From Pseudomonadota bacterium (lineage in GTDB: Bacteria > Pseudomonadota > Gammaproteobacteria > Burkholderiales > Thiobacillaceae): DNA of 64,000 nucleotides. Below are positions 44,110 to 55,858 of the stretch, in pieces. The notes beneath the pieces were generated by a model, which made no database searches, had not been told where the DNA came from, and was given only the letters and a program-made list of their open reading frames with translations. A program made the translations under genes and the position numbers. Where the stretch lies: NCBI GenBank assembly GCA_021820845.1, contig JAKADC010000001.1, positions 124,001 to 188,000 on the forward strand. The letters are read 5' to 3'. Position 1 is the stretch's first letter, and each line of letters begins with the position of its first letter.

Positions 44110-45582
44110 ATGAAATGCGGAGCGATGAAGATTCTGTTTGTGGCCAGCGAAGCCTATCCGCTGGTGAAAACCGGTGGACTGGGTGACGTGCTGAACAGCC
44201 TGCCGCATGCGCTGCACGGGCGCGGCGCCGACATCCGGCTCGTTCTGCCGGGCTATCGCGACCTGCTGCGGCAGCTCGGAGAGGTGCGCATTCTCGGCTG
44301 GCTCGACGTGCGCGGCGCCGAGGGCACGGTCGGAACGCGCGTTCTTGAAACGCGCCACCCCGATTTCGATTTCCCGCTCTGGGTCGTCGATTGTCCCGCC
44401 CTGTATGACCGCCCGGGCAATCCTTACCTCCAGGCCGGCGGCCAGGACTGGCCGGACAACGCCGAACGCTTCGCGGTGTTCGCGCGGGTCGCGGCCCTGC
44501 TCGCGCAGGATGCGCTCGAGCTTGGCTGGCAGCCCGCGGTGGTGCACACGCACGACTGGCAGACGGGTCTCGTCTCGGCGTTCCTGGCCGATCAGCCGGC
44601 GCGCCCGAAAACCGTGTTCACGATCCACAACCTCGCCTACGGCGGCCATTTCTCGCACACCGACTTCGTTCGCCTGCAACTGCCCAGCCATTGGTGGACG
44701 CCGGAGGGCGTGGAATTCCACGGCGGCTTTTCCATGCTGAAGGCAGGCATCGTCTACGCCGACGCCGTCACGACGGTCAGCCCGACGTATGCGGCCGAGA
44801 TATGCACCCCGGCTTTCGGCCACGGGCTCGACGGCCTGCTGCTTTCCAGGCAACACAAGCTGCACGGCATTCTCAACGGGATCGATACGCGGCTGTGGAA
44901 TCCGTCGACCGACGCGAACCTCCCCGCGCATTATTCGGCGGGCCGCGTCCAGCCGGGCAAACGGCGGAACAAGCAGGCGCTGCTCGATCGCTTCCTGCCG
45001 CAGGCCGGCGAAGCCGCGATGCGGGCGCCGCTGCTCGGCCTGGTGGGGCGGCTGGTCGAGCAGAAGGGCATCGACTGGGTGCTGGCGGCGATTCCCGTGC
45101 TGCTTGCCGAATCGGATGCGCGTTTCGTGCTGCTCGGCAGCGGCCAACCCGTGTACGAGCAGAAACTCGCGCGGCTGGCGCGCCAGTTTCCCGATCGCGT
45201 CTTCGTCGTGATCGGTTACGACGAAGCGCTGGCGCACCAGATCGAGGCGGGCGTCGACGTGTTCCTCATGCCGTCGCGCTTCGAGCCGTGCGGACTCAAC
45301 CAGATGTACAGCCTGCGCTACGGCACGCCGCCGGTCGTCTTCAAGACCGGCGGACTCGCCGACACGGTCGTCGACGCGGATGCGGAGGCGCTGGCGGAGG
45401 GCAGCGCGACCGGCTTCGTGTTCGATGTCCCGGGGGTCGCGGCTTTCCTGGAGGCGATCCGGCGCGCGCTCGACCTGTACCGCCAGCCCGCCGCATGGCG
45501 GCGCCTGCAGCAGGCGGGCATGCGCCAGTCGTTCGACTGGGCGGACAGCGCCGCGCATTACCTCGACCTCTATTCTTCATGA
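44110..45582 (+). CDS. glgA: Glycogen synthase (ADP-glucose type, GT5)
   Basis: 490 residues from the ATG at 44110; an ATG at residue 6 ([21 protein letters not shown]) is the common GlgA start but has its GGAG too close. The K-T-G-G-L ADP-glucose motif is at 20-24, HTHDWQTGL and TIHNLAYGG follow, and the C-terminal half has [11 protein letters not shown] and the [19 protein letters not shown] acceptor/nucleotide region. It extends glycogen from ADP-glucose made by GlgC. Confidence 0.96.
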   Translation: MKCGAMKILFVASEAYPLVKTGGLGDVLNSLPHALHGRGADIRLVLPGYRDLLRQLGEVRILGWLDVRGAEGTVGTRVLETRHPDFDFPLWVVDCPALYDRPGNPYLQAGGQDWPDNAERFAVFARVAALLAQDALELGWQPAVVHTHDWQTGLVSAFLADQPARPKTVFTIHNLAYGGHFSHTDFVRLQLPSHWWTPEGVEFHGGFSMLKAGIVYADAVTTVSPTYAAEICTPAFGHGLDGLLLSRQHKLHGILNGIDTRLWNPSTDANLPAHYSAGRVQPGKRRNKQALLDRFLPQAGEAAMRAPLLGLVGRLVEQKGIDWVLAAIPVLLAESDARFVLLGSGQPVYEQKLARLARQFPDRVFVVIGYDEALAHQIEAGVDVFLMPSRFEPCGLNQMYSLRYGTPPVVFKTGGLADTVVDADAEALAEGSATGFVFDVPGVAAFLEAIRRALDLYRQPAAWRRLQQAGMRQSFDWADSAAHYLDLYSS

Positions 45583-45597
45583 CTTACGGGAGTTCCG

Positions 45598-48072
<2,475 letters not shown>

Positions 48073-48233
48073 GACGGGCAAGCCGGTCGACCCGCGAGAG
48101 CGCGGCTGAGTGCGGTCTACCGGTTCGAATGCGAAAGCGCAGAGCCCGGAAAAGGTCTTTTTCTGGCGCGTTGCGGACGCCGGATGTCTCATTCCGGCAA
48201 GCCCGGAAGCATATCCGCAGTGATGCCGATACA

Positions 48234-48261
48234 AAAAGGCCGGGACGTCCCGGCCTTTTTC
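48234..48261. terminator. Bidirectional terminator between glgP and panD
   Basis: AAAAAGGCCGGGAC (48234-48247) is directly followed by its exact complement (48248-48261), giving T-runs on both strands. It serves the converging glgP and panD transcripts. The 160 bases between it and the glgP stop hold no gene. Confidence 0.9.
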
Positions 48262-48279
48262 ATTCGGATCCGATTCGCT

Positions 48280-48660
48280 TTACGCGGCCTGCACCGGAAT
48301 CGCCTGGCGCGTATCCATGATGCGGTTGTCGGCATCCACGTAGACCAGTTCCGGCGCGTAGCGCGCGAGCTCCAGCTCGTTGTAGGCCGCATAGGTCGCG
48401 ATGATCACGAGGTCGCCCGGATTCGCCTTGTGCGCCGCGGCGCCATTCACCGAAATGATTCCGGAACCGCGCGCGGCGCGAATGGCGTAGGTCGTGAAGC
48501 GCTCGCCGTTGGTGACGTTGTAGATATGGATCTGCTCGTACTCGTGGATGTTGGCCGCGTCCAGCAGGGTTTCGTCGATCGCGCAGGAGCCTTCGTAATG
48601 CAGCTCGGAATGCGTGACGGTCGCCCGGTGCAGCTTGGACTTGAGCATCGTTCTTTGCAT
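48280..48660 (-). CDS. panD: Aspartate 1-decarboxylase
   Basis: 126 residues from the ATG at 48660; the frame is open to 48723 without family resemblance. It starts [20 protein letters not shown] and contains HYEGSCAID, so self-cleavage falls between G24 and S25 to make the pyruvoyl group, as in E. coli PanD. The enzyme makes beta-alanine for pantothenate. panC lies 81 bases upstream on the same strand, and panB before that. Confidence 0.97.
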   Translation of the reverse strand: MQRTMLKSKLHRATVTHSELHYEGSCAIDETLLDAANIHEYEQIHIYNVTNGERFTTYAIRAARGSGIISVNGAAAHKANPGDLVIIATYAAYNELELARYAPELVYVDADNRIMDTRQAIPVQAA

Positions 48661-48741
48661 GACGGTGCCCCCAGGAACATTGGAAAGGGGACGTATTATA
48701 CCCCCGGAGCCGGAAGGGCCCAAAGGAGGGCGGCGTTTGCG

Positions 48742-49587
48742 TCAGGCCGGACCGTCCAGGCCGAAATCGAGATTGTCGATCAGGCGGGTCGAACCCAGCC
48801 AGGCCGCGCCCAGCACGACGAGCCGGGTGCTGGCGCGCGTCGCCGCCAGCAGCGTTTCGGCGTCGCGCAGCGCCACATAATCGACCCGCCACCCCGCCAT
48901 TTTCAGGCGACGGCCCGCGGCGTCGCAGAGCGCCTCGAAATCCCGTTCGCCTGCGCGGACGGCAGCCGCGACGGCGGCGAGTTCGCGCTGGAGCATGGGT
49001 GCCTGGAGGCGCTCGGGCGCGCCGAGGTAGGCGTTGCGCGAGCTCATCGCCAATCCGTCGGCCTCGCGCAGGGTTTCTCCCGCCTCGATGTCGATCGGCA
49101 GGTTGAACTGGCGCACCAGTTCCCGAATCACCCGCAACTGCTGGAAATCCTTCTTGCCGAAGACGGCCACGCGCGGCTGCACCAGATTGAAGAGCTTCAG
49201 CACCACGGTCGCGACGCCGCTGAAATGGCCGGGGCGGAACGCGCCGCACAGATCGTTCGCCAGGCTGTCCGGCGGTTGCACGGTGAACGTCTGCGGCACC
49301 GGATACATCTCGGCGACGTCGGGCGCAAACACGATGTCGCAGCCGGCGCCGGCGAGCTTTTCGCAGTCGGCGGCGAGGGTGCGCGGATAGCGTTCGAAGT
49401 CCTCGCCCGGGCCGAATTGCAGCGGGTTGACGAAAATGCTCGCGACGACCGGGCTGCCGTGCCGCTTCGCCAATTCGACGAGCGAGATGTGGCCGGCGTG
49501 GAGATTGCCCATCGTGGGCACCAGCGCCGTGCCGGCCTGCCCGGCCAGCGCGGTGCGCAGTTCTGCGACGGTGTGGACGGCCTGCAT
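48742..49587 (-). CDS. panC: Pantothenate synthetase
   Basis: 281 residues. VPTMGNLHAGHISLV contains the first ATP motif (HxGH), FVNPLQFGPGEDFERYPR the pantoate site, FGKKDFQQLRVIRELV and MSSRNAYL (KMSKS-like) the second ATP site. It joins pantoate and beta-alanine. The ATG overlaps the panB stop by one base (TGATG), so the two are coupled; the open frame further upstream belongs to panB's region. Confidence 0.97.
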   Translation of the reverse strand: MQAVHTVAELRTALAGQAGTALVPTMGNLHAGHISLVELAKRHGSPVVASIFVNPLQFGPGEDFERYPRTLAADCEKLAGAGCDIVFAPDVAEMYPVPQTFTVQPPDSLANDLCGAFRPGHFSGVATVVLKLFNLVQPRVAVFGKKDFQQLRVIRELVRQFNLPIDIEAGETLREADGLAMSSRNAYLGAPERLQAPMLQRELAAVAAAVRAGERDFEALCDAAGRRLKMAGWRVDYVALRDAETLLAATRASTRLVVLGAAWLGSTRLIDNLDFGLDGPA

Positions 49588-50375
49588 CAGAACGCGTGGT
49601 CGGCGGCGGGGAAGCTGCCGTCCTTGACCGCGGCGACGTAGGCGCGCGCGGCCGCCTCGATGCTGCCGCGGCCTTCGAGAAAATTCTTCGAGAATTTCGG
49701 CGCGCGCGGGTAAAGGCCGAGCATGTCGTACAGCACCAGCACCTGGCCCGAGCAGGCACCGCCCGCGCCGATGCCGATGGTGGGAATCGAAACCGCTTCG
49801 GTGACGGCGCGGGCGAGCGCGGCGGGGACCATTTCGAGCACGATCAGGCCCGCGCCCGCGCCTTCGAGCGCGCGCGCGTCGGCGACGAGCTGCGCTGCCG
49901 CGGCCTCCTCGCGTCCCTGCACCTTGTAGCCGCCGAGCTGGTTGACCGACTGCGGCAGCAGGCCGACGTGCGCGCACACCGGAATGCCGCGCTGCGTCAG
50001 GAAAGCGACGGTCTCGACCATGACGGCGCCGCCTTCCAGCTTGACCATGTGCGCACCCGCCGCCATCAGCCTGGCCGCCGCCGCGAAGGCCCGCTCGGGC
50101 GAGGGCTGGTAGCTGCCGAACGGGAGATCGGCGACGATGAAGGCACGCTCCGTGCCGGCGGCGACGCAGCGCGTGTGGTAGGCCATTTCGGCGAGCTTCA
50201 CCGGCAGGGTCGAGGCGTGGCCCTGCACCACCATGCCCAGCGAATCGCCGACCAGCAGCACCTCGACGCCGGCCGCATCGAGCACGCGCGCGAAGCCGGC
50301 GTCGTAGCAGGTCAGCACGGCGATCTTCTCGCCGCGTTCGCGCATCGCCTTGAGGGTGGAGAGCGTCACGCCCAC
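49587..50375 (-). CDS. panB: 3-methyl-2-oxobutanoate hydroxymethyltransferase
   Basis: 262 residues. [33 protein letters not shown] is cut short here to the recognisable [10 protein letters not shown], with TCYD ahead; [23 protein letters not shown] and IGIGAG follow as in PanB. It makes ketopantoate, the first committed step of pantothenate synthesis. It starts 2 bases after the deoxynucleoside kinase stop and runs into panC. Confidence 0.97.
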   Translation of the reverse strand: MGVTLSTLKAMRERGEKIAVLTCYDAGFARVLDAAGVEVLLVGDSLGMVVQGHASTLPVKLAEMAYHTRCVAAGTERAFIVADLPFGSYQPSPERAFAAAARLMAAGAHMVKLEGGAVMVETVAFLTQRGIPVCAHVGLLPQSVNQLGGYKVQGREEAAAAQLVADARALEGAGAGLIVLEMVPAALARAVTEAVSIPTIGIGAGGACSGQVLVLYDMLGLYPRAPKFSKNFLEGRGSIEAAARAYVAAVKDGSFPAADHAF

Positions 50376-50377
50376 CG

Positions 50378-51019
50378 TCAGGCTGCCCGGTTGAAGAATT
50401 CGCGCGGGCCGCGCATCTTGTCGATGCGCTCCAGCAGCAGCTCGAAGTCGGCTTCGCTGTCCGCGAAGTTGAGGTTGCCGGTGTTGACGATCAGCAGGGG
50501 CGCCGCTTCGTAGCGATGGAAGAATTCGCTGTAGCTGTTGGCCAGGCGCTGCAGATAATCCGCGTCCATGCCGCGCTCGAACTCCACGCCGCGGCGCCTG
50601 ACGCGCTCCTGCAGCGTATTGACCGGCGCCTGCAGGTAGATCACGAGATCGGGGGCCGGCACCTGCGGCGCCAGGTCGGCATACACCTTCTGGTACAGCT
50701 CGAACTCGTCGTCGTCGAGGTTCAGGCGCGCGAACAGCATGTCCTTCTCGATCAGGAAGTCCGATACCGTGCCGCTGCGGAACAGATCGCCCTGCGCGAG
50801 GTCGCGCAGCTGGCGTGCCCGGTCGAACAGGAAATGCAATTGGGTCGGCAGCGCGTAGCGCCGGGGCTCCTGATAGAAGCGCGACAGGAACGGATTGTCG
50901 CCGGCGTTTTCCAGCAGCGTGTCGGCGCCCATGCGTTCGGCCAGCTTGTAGGTCAGACTGGTCTTGCCGGCGCCGATCGGGCCTTCGACGACGAGGTAAC
51001 GGTAACGGGAAAGGCTCAT
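50378..51019 (-). CDS. Deoxynucleoside kinase (dNK/dGK family)
   Basis: 213 residues from the ATG at 51019 (4-base overlap with folK). [12 protein letters not shown] is the P-loop, FLFDRARQL and the ERS-like [16 protein letters not shown] follow, and VYLQAP-type [20 protein letters not shown] is the lid arginine region. The family phosphorylates deoxynucleosides for salvage. Placement beside folK and panB is common in betaproteobacteria. The exact base preference is unknown. Confidence 0.9.
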   Translation of the reverse strand: MSLSRYRYLVVEGPIGAGKTSLTYKLAERMGADTLLENAGDNPFLSRFYQEPRRYALPTQLHFLFDRARQLRDLAQGDLFRSGTVSDFLIEKDMLFARLNLDDDEFELYQKVYADLAPQVPAPDLVIYLQAPVNTLQERVRRRGVEFERGMDADYLQRLANSYSEFFHRYEAAPLLIVNTGNLNFADSEADFELLLERIDKMRGPREFFNRAA

Positions 51020-51522
51020 TCGTTGACAGCCGCGGCGTGGGGCGGAAGGACGGTTACGTTCTGGTCGGCGCAGTCGGCGAGCCAGTCCGCTGCCCGGCCG
51101 CGGCCGGGAATCACGGCGGCCGGGGCGATTTCCAGCAGTGGCCGCAGGACGAAGGCGCGCGCGTGCATGCGCGGATGCGGCAGCGTCAGGCCGTCTTCGT
51201 GGAAATGCGCGCCGCCGTAGAGCAGCAGGTCGAGGTCGAGCGTGCGCGGCGCGTTGCGAAAGCTGCGCGCGCGGCCGTGGCGATGCTCGACCTCCAGCAA
51301 GGCGGCAAGCAGCGCGCGCGGCGCCAGCGTGGTTTCGACCTGCGCCACGGCGTTGATGAAATCGGGCTGGTCGACGTAGCCCACCGGCGCCGAGGCATAC
51401 AGCGAGGAGCGGGCGAGCAGCCGCGTGTCGGGCAGGCGGTCGAGTTCCGCAAGCGCGTATTCTACCTGCGCCGCCGGGTCGTTGAGGTTGGCGCCGAGGC
51501 CGATGGTGGCGATCACGCTCAT
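51016..51522 (-). CDS. folK: 2-amino-4-hydroxy-6-hydroxymethyldihydropteridine pyrophosphokinase
   Basis: 168 residues. It starts with [11 protein letters not shown], then [21 protein letters not shown], the [11 protein letters not shown] signature (metal aspartates) and [16 protein letters not shown]. This is the complete HPPK pattern. It transfers pyrophosphate from ATP to the pterin precursor of folate. Overlapping stops and starts (ATGA) on both sides make it part of the pcnB-folK-dNK-pan run. Confidence 0.96.
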   Translation of the reverse strand: MSVIATIGLGANLNDPAAQVEYALAELDRLPDTRLLARSSLYASAPVGYVDQPDFINAVAQVETTLAPRALLAALLEVEHRHGRARSFRNAPRTLDLDLLLYGGAHFHEDGLTLPHPRMHARAFVLRPLLEIAPAAVIPGRGRAADWLADCADQNVTVLPPHAAAVNE

Positions 51523-52913
51523 GCGGGCCGGGCCTCGCCGGATGAAGCGTCACCGGGCTTCCTGCGCTTGCGCTTGCGGCGCGGCCTGGGCGAACTGTCG
51601 GCCTGCAGCATGGCGGCGCGCTCGTCTTCCCCGACTTCCTGGAAGCGCGTCCACCAGTCGCCGAGCTCGGCGTCGACCTCGCCGGATTCGGCGCGCAGCA
51701 GCAGGAAATCGTAGGCGGCGCGGAAGCGCGGATGTTCGAGCAGGCGGTAAGGGCGTTGCCCGCCGCGCTGTTCGAAGCGCGGCTGCAGCGCCCAGATTTC
51801 CTTCATCATGCCGTCGTAGCGGCGCGGAATCGCCAGCCGGCTGCGCTGCGCGTCGAGCACCTCGTCCATCGCCACGAACAGCGCCGGCTGCGGCCTTTCG
51901 CCGGCGGCCTCGAGTGCGCGCCAGCGCTGCAGCACCTGCGGCCACAACAGCGTGCCGAACAGGAAGGCCGGCGAGGCCGGCCTGTCCTCGGCGATGCGGG
52001 TATCGGTGGTCTTCAGCGCCGCGTTGATGAAACGCTCGCCGGTGGGGTCGTCGAGGATGGTGTCGAGCAGCGGTAGCATGCCGTGGTGCAGGCCTTCCGC
52101 GCGCAGCTGGTGGACGCCGCGCAGGGCGTGGCCGGACAGCAGCAGCTTGAGCGCCTCGTCGAAAATGCGCGCGCGCGGGATGTTGGCCAGCAGCGGCGCC
52201 AGCGCCGCGACCGGCTTGCGCGTGTCGGGATCGATGTGGAAGTCGAGCTTGGCGGCGAAGCGCGCGGCGCGCAGCATGCGCACCGGATCTTCGCGAAAGC
52301 GCGCCTCCGGGTCGCCGATCATGCGCAGCACGCGTTTCTTGCAGTCCGCCACGCCGCCGAAATAATCGTGGACTTCCTCGCGCGCGGGGTCGTAGTACAG
52401 CGCGTTGACGGTGAAGTCGCGCCGCGCGGCGTCGTCCGCCATGCTGCCGAACACGTTGTCCGACAGCAGGCGGCCGTGCTCGTCGGTGACGCGCGCGGGC
52501 TCCGCGTGCGGCCTGTCCGCGGGCGCGTGCTCGTCCTCGTCGCCCGTCTCCTGCTGGCCGTTGGAGCGGAAGGTGGTGACTTCGATGGTCTCGCGCCCGC
52601 ACATCACGTGCACGATCTGGAAACGCCGCCCGATGATGCGCGAGCGGCGGAAGAGCCGCCGCACTTCCTCCGGCGTCGCGTCGGTCGCCACGTCGAAATC
52701 CTTGGGCGTCCTGCCCAGGAGCAGATCGCGCACCGCGCCGCCCACGAGGTAGCCCTTGTAGCCCGCCTGCGCCAGGGTTTCGCAGACCTTGAGCGCGCAG
52801 TCGTCGAGTTGGTCGCGGCGAATGCCGTGGGCGGCGAGTGGCAGGATCTGCGCCCGGGAAGCGGCGGTGCGCGGCTTGCGGCCGAATACCTTGTTGATGA
52901 TGCGACGAATCAT
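51519..52913 (-). CDS. pcnB: Poly(A) polymerase I
   Basis: 464 residues. GYLVGGAVRDLLLGRTPKDFDVATDA contains the nucleotidyltransferase GG and the D72-x-D74 metal pair; here I cite GGAVRDLLLG and KDFDVATDA. It continues FRRSRIIGRRFQIVHVM and RDFTVNALYYDP, then RMIGDPEARFREDPVRMLRA. A basic tail (RPRRKRKRRK) favours PcnB over CCA-adding enzymes. It adds 3' A tails that mark RNA for decay. First gene of the minus-strand run. Confidence 0.94.
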   Translation of the reverse strand: MIRRIINKVFGRKPRTAASRAQILPLAAHGIRRDQLDDCALKVCETLAQAGYKGYLVGGAVRDLLLGRTPKDFDVATDATPEEVRRLFRRSRIIGRRFQIVHVMCGRETIEVTTFRSNGQQETGDEDEHAPADRPHAEPARVTDEHGRLLSDNVFGSMADDAARRDFTVNALYYDPAREEVHDYFGGVADCKKRVLRMIGDPEARFREDPVRMLRAARFAAKLDFHIDPDTRKPVAALAPLLANIPRARIFDEALKLLLSGHALRGVHQLRAEGLHHGMLPLLDTILDDPTGERFINAALKTTDTRIAEDRPASPAFLFGTLLWPQVLQRWRALEAAGERPQPALFVAMDEVLDAQRSRLAIPRRYDGMMKEIWALQPRFEQRGGQRPYRLLEHPRFRAAYDFLLLRAESGEVDAELGDWWTRFQEVGEDERAAMLQADSSPRPRRKRKRRKPGDASSGEARPA

Positions 52914-52952
52914 GAGGGGCGCGAAGGCGGGGAAATGCTGAGCAAAAGGCGA

Positions 52953-53852
52953 TTATACAGGCTCGCTCAAGCCGTTCTTCCGCCACAGCGCGGCCGTGCC
53001 GGGGCCATACAGCGCCTCGAGGGCGGTCGACGTGAGCAGATCCGCGGGCGGGCCGAGCTTCCAGCCGCCGTCGCCGTGCAGGAACAGCAGGCGGTTGCAT
53101 TGGCGGGCCGCCCAGCCGGGGTCGTGCAGCGTCAGTGCCACCGCTTTTTTGGCATCGGCTTCGCTGCGCGCCCATTCGAGCAGGCGCGCCTGGTGCGCCG
53201 GGTCGAGGTGGGTGAGCGGCTCGTCGAGCAGCACGATGCGCGCTCGCTGTGCGGACAGTTGCGCCAGCCGCGCGCGCTGGCGCTCGCCGCCGGAGAGGGT
53301 GGCGAGCGGACGGTGCGCGAGATCGGCCAGTTCCCACGCGGCGAGCGACGTCGCCAGCCAGGATTCCTTGCCGAAGGGCTTGTCCTGGGCGGTGTCGAAG
53401 GGCTTGTCCTGGGCGGTGTCGAAGGGCTTGTCCTGGGCGGTGGCGAAGGGCTTGTCCTGGGCGGTGGCGAAGGGCTTGTCCTGGGCGGTGGCGAAGGGCT
53501 TGTCCTGGGCGGTGGCGAAGGGCTTGTCCTGAGTCGCGGCGAAGGGAAAGTGGCCGAGGGCGACGAAGTCGGCGACGCTGCCGAAGAACGTGTCCTCGTC
53601 GCCCTGCGGCAGCAGGCCGATGTGCTGGGCGCGCGTGAGCGGCGGGAGGTCGGCCACGGCCTGGCCGTCGAGCGTGACGTCTCCCCGGGCAGGCAGCGCG
53701 AGGCCGGCCAGCACCGTCAGCAGCGTCGACTTGCCGGCACCGTTGGGGCCGAGAATGCCGAGCACCTCGCCGGGTTCGAGGACGAGGTCGAGCGAATCGA
53801 CCAGCGTGCGGCGCCCCGCGCGCAGGCCGAGCCGATGCGCGGCGAGGCTCAT
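52953..53852 (-). CDS. ABC transporter ATP-binding protein (FecE/BtuD type) with octapeptide repeat insert
   Basis: 299 residues from the ATG at 53852, overlapping the permease stop by 4 bases. Walker A GPNGAGKST (35-43), Q-loop GLLPQGDED, signature LSGGERQ (186-192), Walker B ARIVLLDEPLTHLDP and the H-loop LTLHDPGW are intact. Between Q-loop and signature, residues 105-160 are seven copies of an octapeptide (FATAQDKP or FDTAQDKP), absent from normal family members of ~255 residues. The partner permease is FecCD-like, so iron-siderophore or cobalamin import is likely. Whether the insert is tolerated is unknown. Confidence 0.9.
   Translation of the reverse strand: MSLAAHRLGLRAGRRTLVDSLDLVLEPGEVLGILGPNGAGKSTLLTVLAGLALPARGDVTLDGQAVADLPPLTRAQHIGLLPQGDEDTFFGSVADFVALGHFPFAATQDKPFATAQDKPFATAQDKPFATAQDKPFATAQDKPFDTAQDKPFDTAQDKPFGKESWLATSLAAWELADLAHRPLATLSGGERQRARLAQLSAQRARIVLLDEPLTHLDPAHQARLLEWARSEADAKKAVALTLHDPGWAARQCNRLLFLHGDGGWKLGPPADLLTSTALEALYGPGTAALWRKNGLSEPV
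53373..53540 (-). repeat. 24-bp tandem repeat, 7 units, inside the ABC ATPase gene
   Basis: Units start at 53373, 53397, 53421, 53445, 53469, 53493 and 53517 on the plus strand, each beginning GAAGGGCTTGTCCTG. The period is exactly 24 bases, so the frame is kept. The first two units differ from the next four by one base (GTC/GGC); the last is more diverged. The unit resembles short dispersed repeats known to encode PFDTAQDKP-type peptides in many bacteria. Confidence 0.95.
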
Positions 53853-54697
53853 GGCCGGCGCAGCAGCCACAGCATGACGGGCACGCCGAGCAGCGCGGTC
53901 AGCACGCCCACCGGCAGTTCGCGCGGTGCGATCACGGTGCGCGCGAGCGCGTCCGCCAGCACCAGCAGGCTGCCACCCGCCAGGGCTGCGGCCGGGAGCA
54001 GGAGGCGATGCGCGGAAAAGCCGAGCTTTCTGAGCGCGTGCGGAACCATGAGGCCGACGAAGCCGATGCTGCCGGCCTGGGCCACGACCAGCGCGGTGCA
54101 GGCGCCGGCGAGTCCGAACAGCATCCAGCGCGTCGGCGCGACCGCGACGCCCAGCGAGGCGGCCTTGAGCGGCGACAGCTGCAGCACATCGAGCCGCCTG
54201 GACAGGCCGAGCGCGGCGGCGGTCGCCAGCAGCAGCGCCGTCCACAGCAATGCGGGCCGGTCGGTCCACGCGAGATCGCCCATCAGGAAGAAGAGCATGC
54301 CGGGGAGGCGCTCGGCCGGCGCCACGCTCAAGGCGAGGGCGATCAGGGCGCCGAAGCCCGCCGCGAGCATGACGCCGGCGAGCAGCAGCGGCGTGTGGTC
54401 GCGCGCCAGCAGGCGGCCGCCGAGCGCGGCGGCGAGCGCGAGCGCCAGCGCGCTGCCGGCGAAGGCGAGCGCCGAGATCCACGGCCATGCCAGCCCCGCC
54501 GCCATGCCGAGCAGGGCGAGCAGGCCCGCGCCGCCGGAGACGCCGAGCAGATAGGGCTCGGCGAGCGGGTTGCGGAACAGCGTCTGCATGAGCGCGCCCG
54601 CCAGCGCCAGGAGGCCGCCGCAGGCGAACGCGGCGGCCACGCGCGGGCCGCGCAACTCGGTGAGGATCTGCATCGCCAGCGCGTGGTCGGCGGGCAA
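53849..54697 (-). CDS. FecCD/BtuC-family ABC transporter permease
   Basis: 282 residues from a TTG at 54697. LRGPRVAAAFACGGLLALAG, MQTLFRNPLAEPYLLGVSGG and the C-terminal GFVGLMVPHALR loop are the conserved permease blocks. The usual first membrane helix lies upstream in the same frame (RKLLLLGCIAPAAIALALAA), but no ATG, GTG or TTG precedes it. A CTG at 54775, 7 bases after the neighbouring stop, would give a normal 308 residues. The start is therefore unresolved and the protein likely longer than shown. Confidence 0.85.
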   Translation of the reverse strand: MPADHALAMQILTELRGPRVAAAFACGGLLALAGALMQTLFRNPLAEPYLLGVSGGAGLLALLGMAAGLAWPWISALAFAGSALALALAAALGGRLLARDHTPLLLAGVMLAAGFGALIALALSVAPAERLPGMLFFLMGDLAWTDRPALLWTALLLATAAALGLSRRLDVLQLSPLKAASLGVAVAPTRWMLFGLAGACTALVVAQAGSIGFVGLMVPHALRKLGFSAHRLLLPAAALAGGSLLVLADALARTVIAPRELPVGVLTALLGVPVMLWLLRRP

Positions 54698-54782
54698 CGC
54701 GCCGGCCGCCAGCGCCAGCGCGATTGCGGCCGGCGCGATGCAGCCGAGCAGCAGCAGTTTGCGTGTCGCGGTCAGGGCGTGC

Positions 54783-55451
54783 CTATCGTTTCTGGCCTTC
54801 GGCGGATCCCGGCCGCGCCGCCGCGGGCAGCAGGGTGACGCGCTTCATCACCACCGGTTCGACGGGAACGTCCTGGTAGGGACCGCGGTCGCCGCGCGGG
54901 GTCGCGGCAATGGCGTCGACCACGTTCATGCCGTCGACCACCTGGCCGAACACCGCGTAGCCCCAGGTGTCGTAGCTCGTGCCGCGATGGTCGAGAAAGG
55001 GGTTGTTCTTCACGTTGATGAAGAACTGCGACGCGGCCGAGTCGGGCGCTTCCATGCGCGCCATCGCGAACGTGCCGCGCAGGTTCTTCAGGCCGTTGTC
55101 GGCCTCGTTGGGAATCGACGCGCCCTTGGGCTTCTCGGCCATGTCCGGCGTCATCCCGCCGCCCTGGATCATGAAGCCGGGGATCACGCGATGGAAGATG
55201 GTGCCGTCGTAGAAGCCGCTTTTCACGTAGCCGAGGAAATTCGCCACCGTCTTCGGCGCGTTGGCGCCGAAGAGTTCGACCGTGATGTTGCCCTTGCTGG
55301 TTTCGATCAGCACGCGCGGGTTGGCCGGCTGGCCGGCCGGCGGGGTCGTCGAGACGATCTGCCTGTCGGGCTCGCTGGCGCCGCACCCGGAGATGCCGAG
55401 GACCAGCGCGCCGAGGACCAGCGCGGCGGGAAAGAGGGAAAGGCGGATCAT
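54783..55451 (-). CDS. Lipoprotein cyclophilin-type peptidyl-prolyl isomerase
   Basis: 222 residues. The lipobox GISGC puts the acylated cysteine at 23. The cyclophilin core is VLIETSKGNITVELF, then NFLGYVKSGFYDGTIFHRVI, GFMIQGGGM, MARMEAPDSAASQFFINV and GYAVFGQVVDGM. It catalyses proline isomerisation in the periplasm, anchored to a membrane. It ends just before the ABC permease on the same strand; no functional link is evident. Confidence 0.93.
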   Translation of the reverse strand: MIRLSLFPAALVLGALVLGISGCGASEPDRQIVSTTPPAGQPANPRVLIETSKGNITVELFGANAPKTVANFLGYVKSGFYDGTIFHRVIPGFMIQGGGMTPDMAEKPKGASIPNEADNGLKNLRGTFAMARMEAPDSAASQFFINVKNNPFLDHRGTSYDTWGYAVFGQVVDGMNVVDAIAATPRGDRGPYQDVPVEPVVMKRVTLLPAAARPGSAEGQKR

Positions 55452-55508
55452 CGGAACGGACTCCTTGGTCGAAAAGGACGATTCTAGCGGCGGACGCGCT
55501 CTCAGGCT

Positions 55509-55637
55509 TCAGACGTGAGGCAGCGTCTCGATCACCGGGGAAAATCCGCGGCACCGTGAGCACACCGGATCGGCGAAATACCACAGGATGGGGCGCTGCA
55601 TCTCGGGGAACCTGCCGTGAAAGAAGGTCTTCAGCAT
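55509..55637 (-). pseudogene. Truncated DsbA/FrnE-like thioredoxin-fold remnant
   Basis: A 42-codon frame reads MLKTFFHGRF, then ILWYFADPVCSRCRGFSPV and a stop. The second part matches the start of DsbA-family FrnE-like proteins (typically Y-x-D-P-M-C-S-W-C-W-G-F), with CSRC in the active-site position. Normal members are ~210 residues; the sequence after the stop does not resume the fold. It looks like the 5' remnant of a deleted gene. Confidence 0.6.
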
Positions 55638-55683
55638 AGGCGATGGGCGCCGGGCGACCTATGCCGGCGCGAATCGTGACGCT

Positions 55684-55857
55684 TCACGTCTTGGGCGCGT
55701 CGTCCCTGTCGTGCGGCGTGTCGTCGTCCATGATGATGCTGTGCCCCGGGCCTTCGAGGTCGTCGAACTGGCCGTTCTTGGCAGCCCACAGCAGGACCCA
55801 GGCGATGACGCCGACGAGGACGAGACTGAGCGGGATGAGCAGGATGAGGATGTCCAT
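55684..55857 (-). CDS. ccoS: cbb3-type cytochrome oxidase assembly protein CcoS
   Basis: 57 residues. One N-terminal membrane helix (ILILLIPLSLVLVGVIAWVLL) is followed by WAAKNGQFDDLEGPGHSIIMDDD, the conserved CcoS motif (G-Q-F-D-D-L-E-G-P). It is needed for cofactor insertion into the cbb3 oxidase. It starts one base after the ccoI stop, as in the ccoGHIS order. The frame is short and embedded opposite other open frames, so it is easily missed. Confidence 0.93.
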   Translation of the reverse strand: MDILILLIPLSLVLVGVIAWVLLWAAKNGQFDDLEGPGHSIIMDDDTPHDRDDAPKT

Positions 55858-55858
55858 C

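Noticed and set aside
52083-54554. 823-codon plus-strand frame over pcnB and the ABC genes
   Set aside because: It contains translated tandem repeats (VLGGVEGL-like) that mirror the ATPase insert and no domain; real genes lie on the minus strand.
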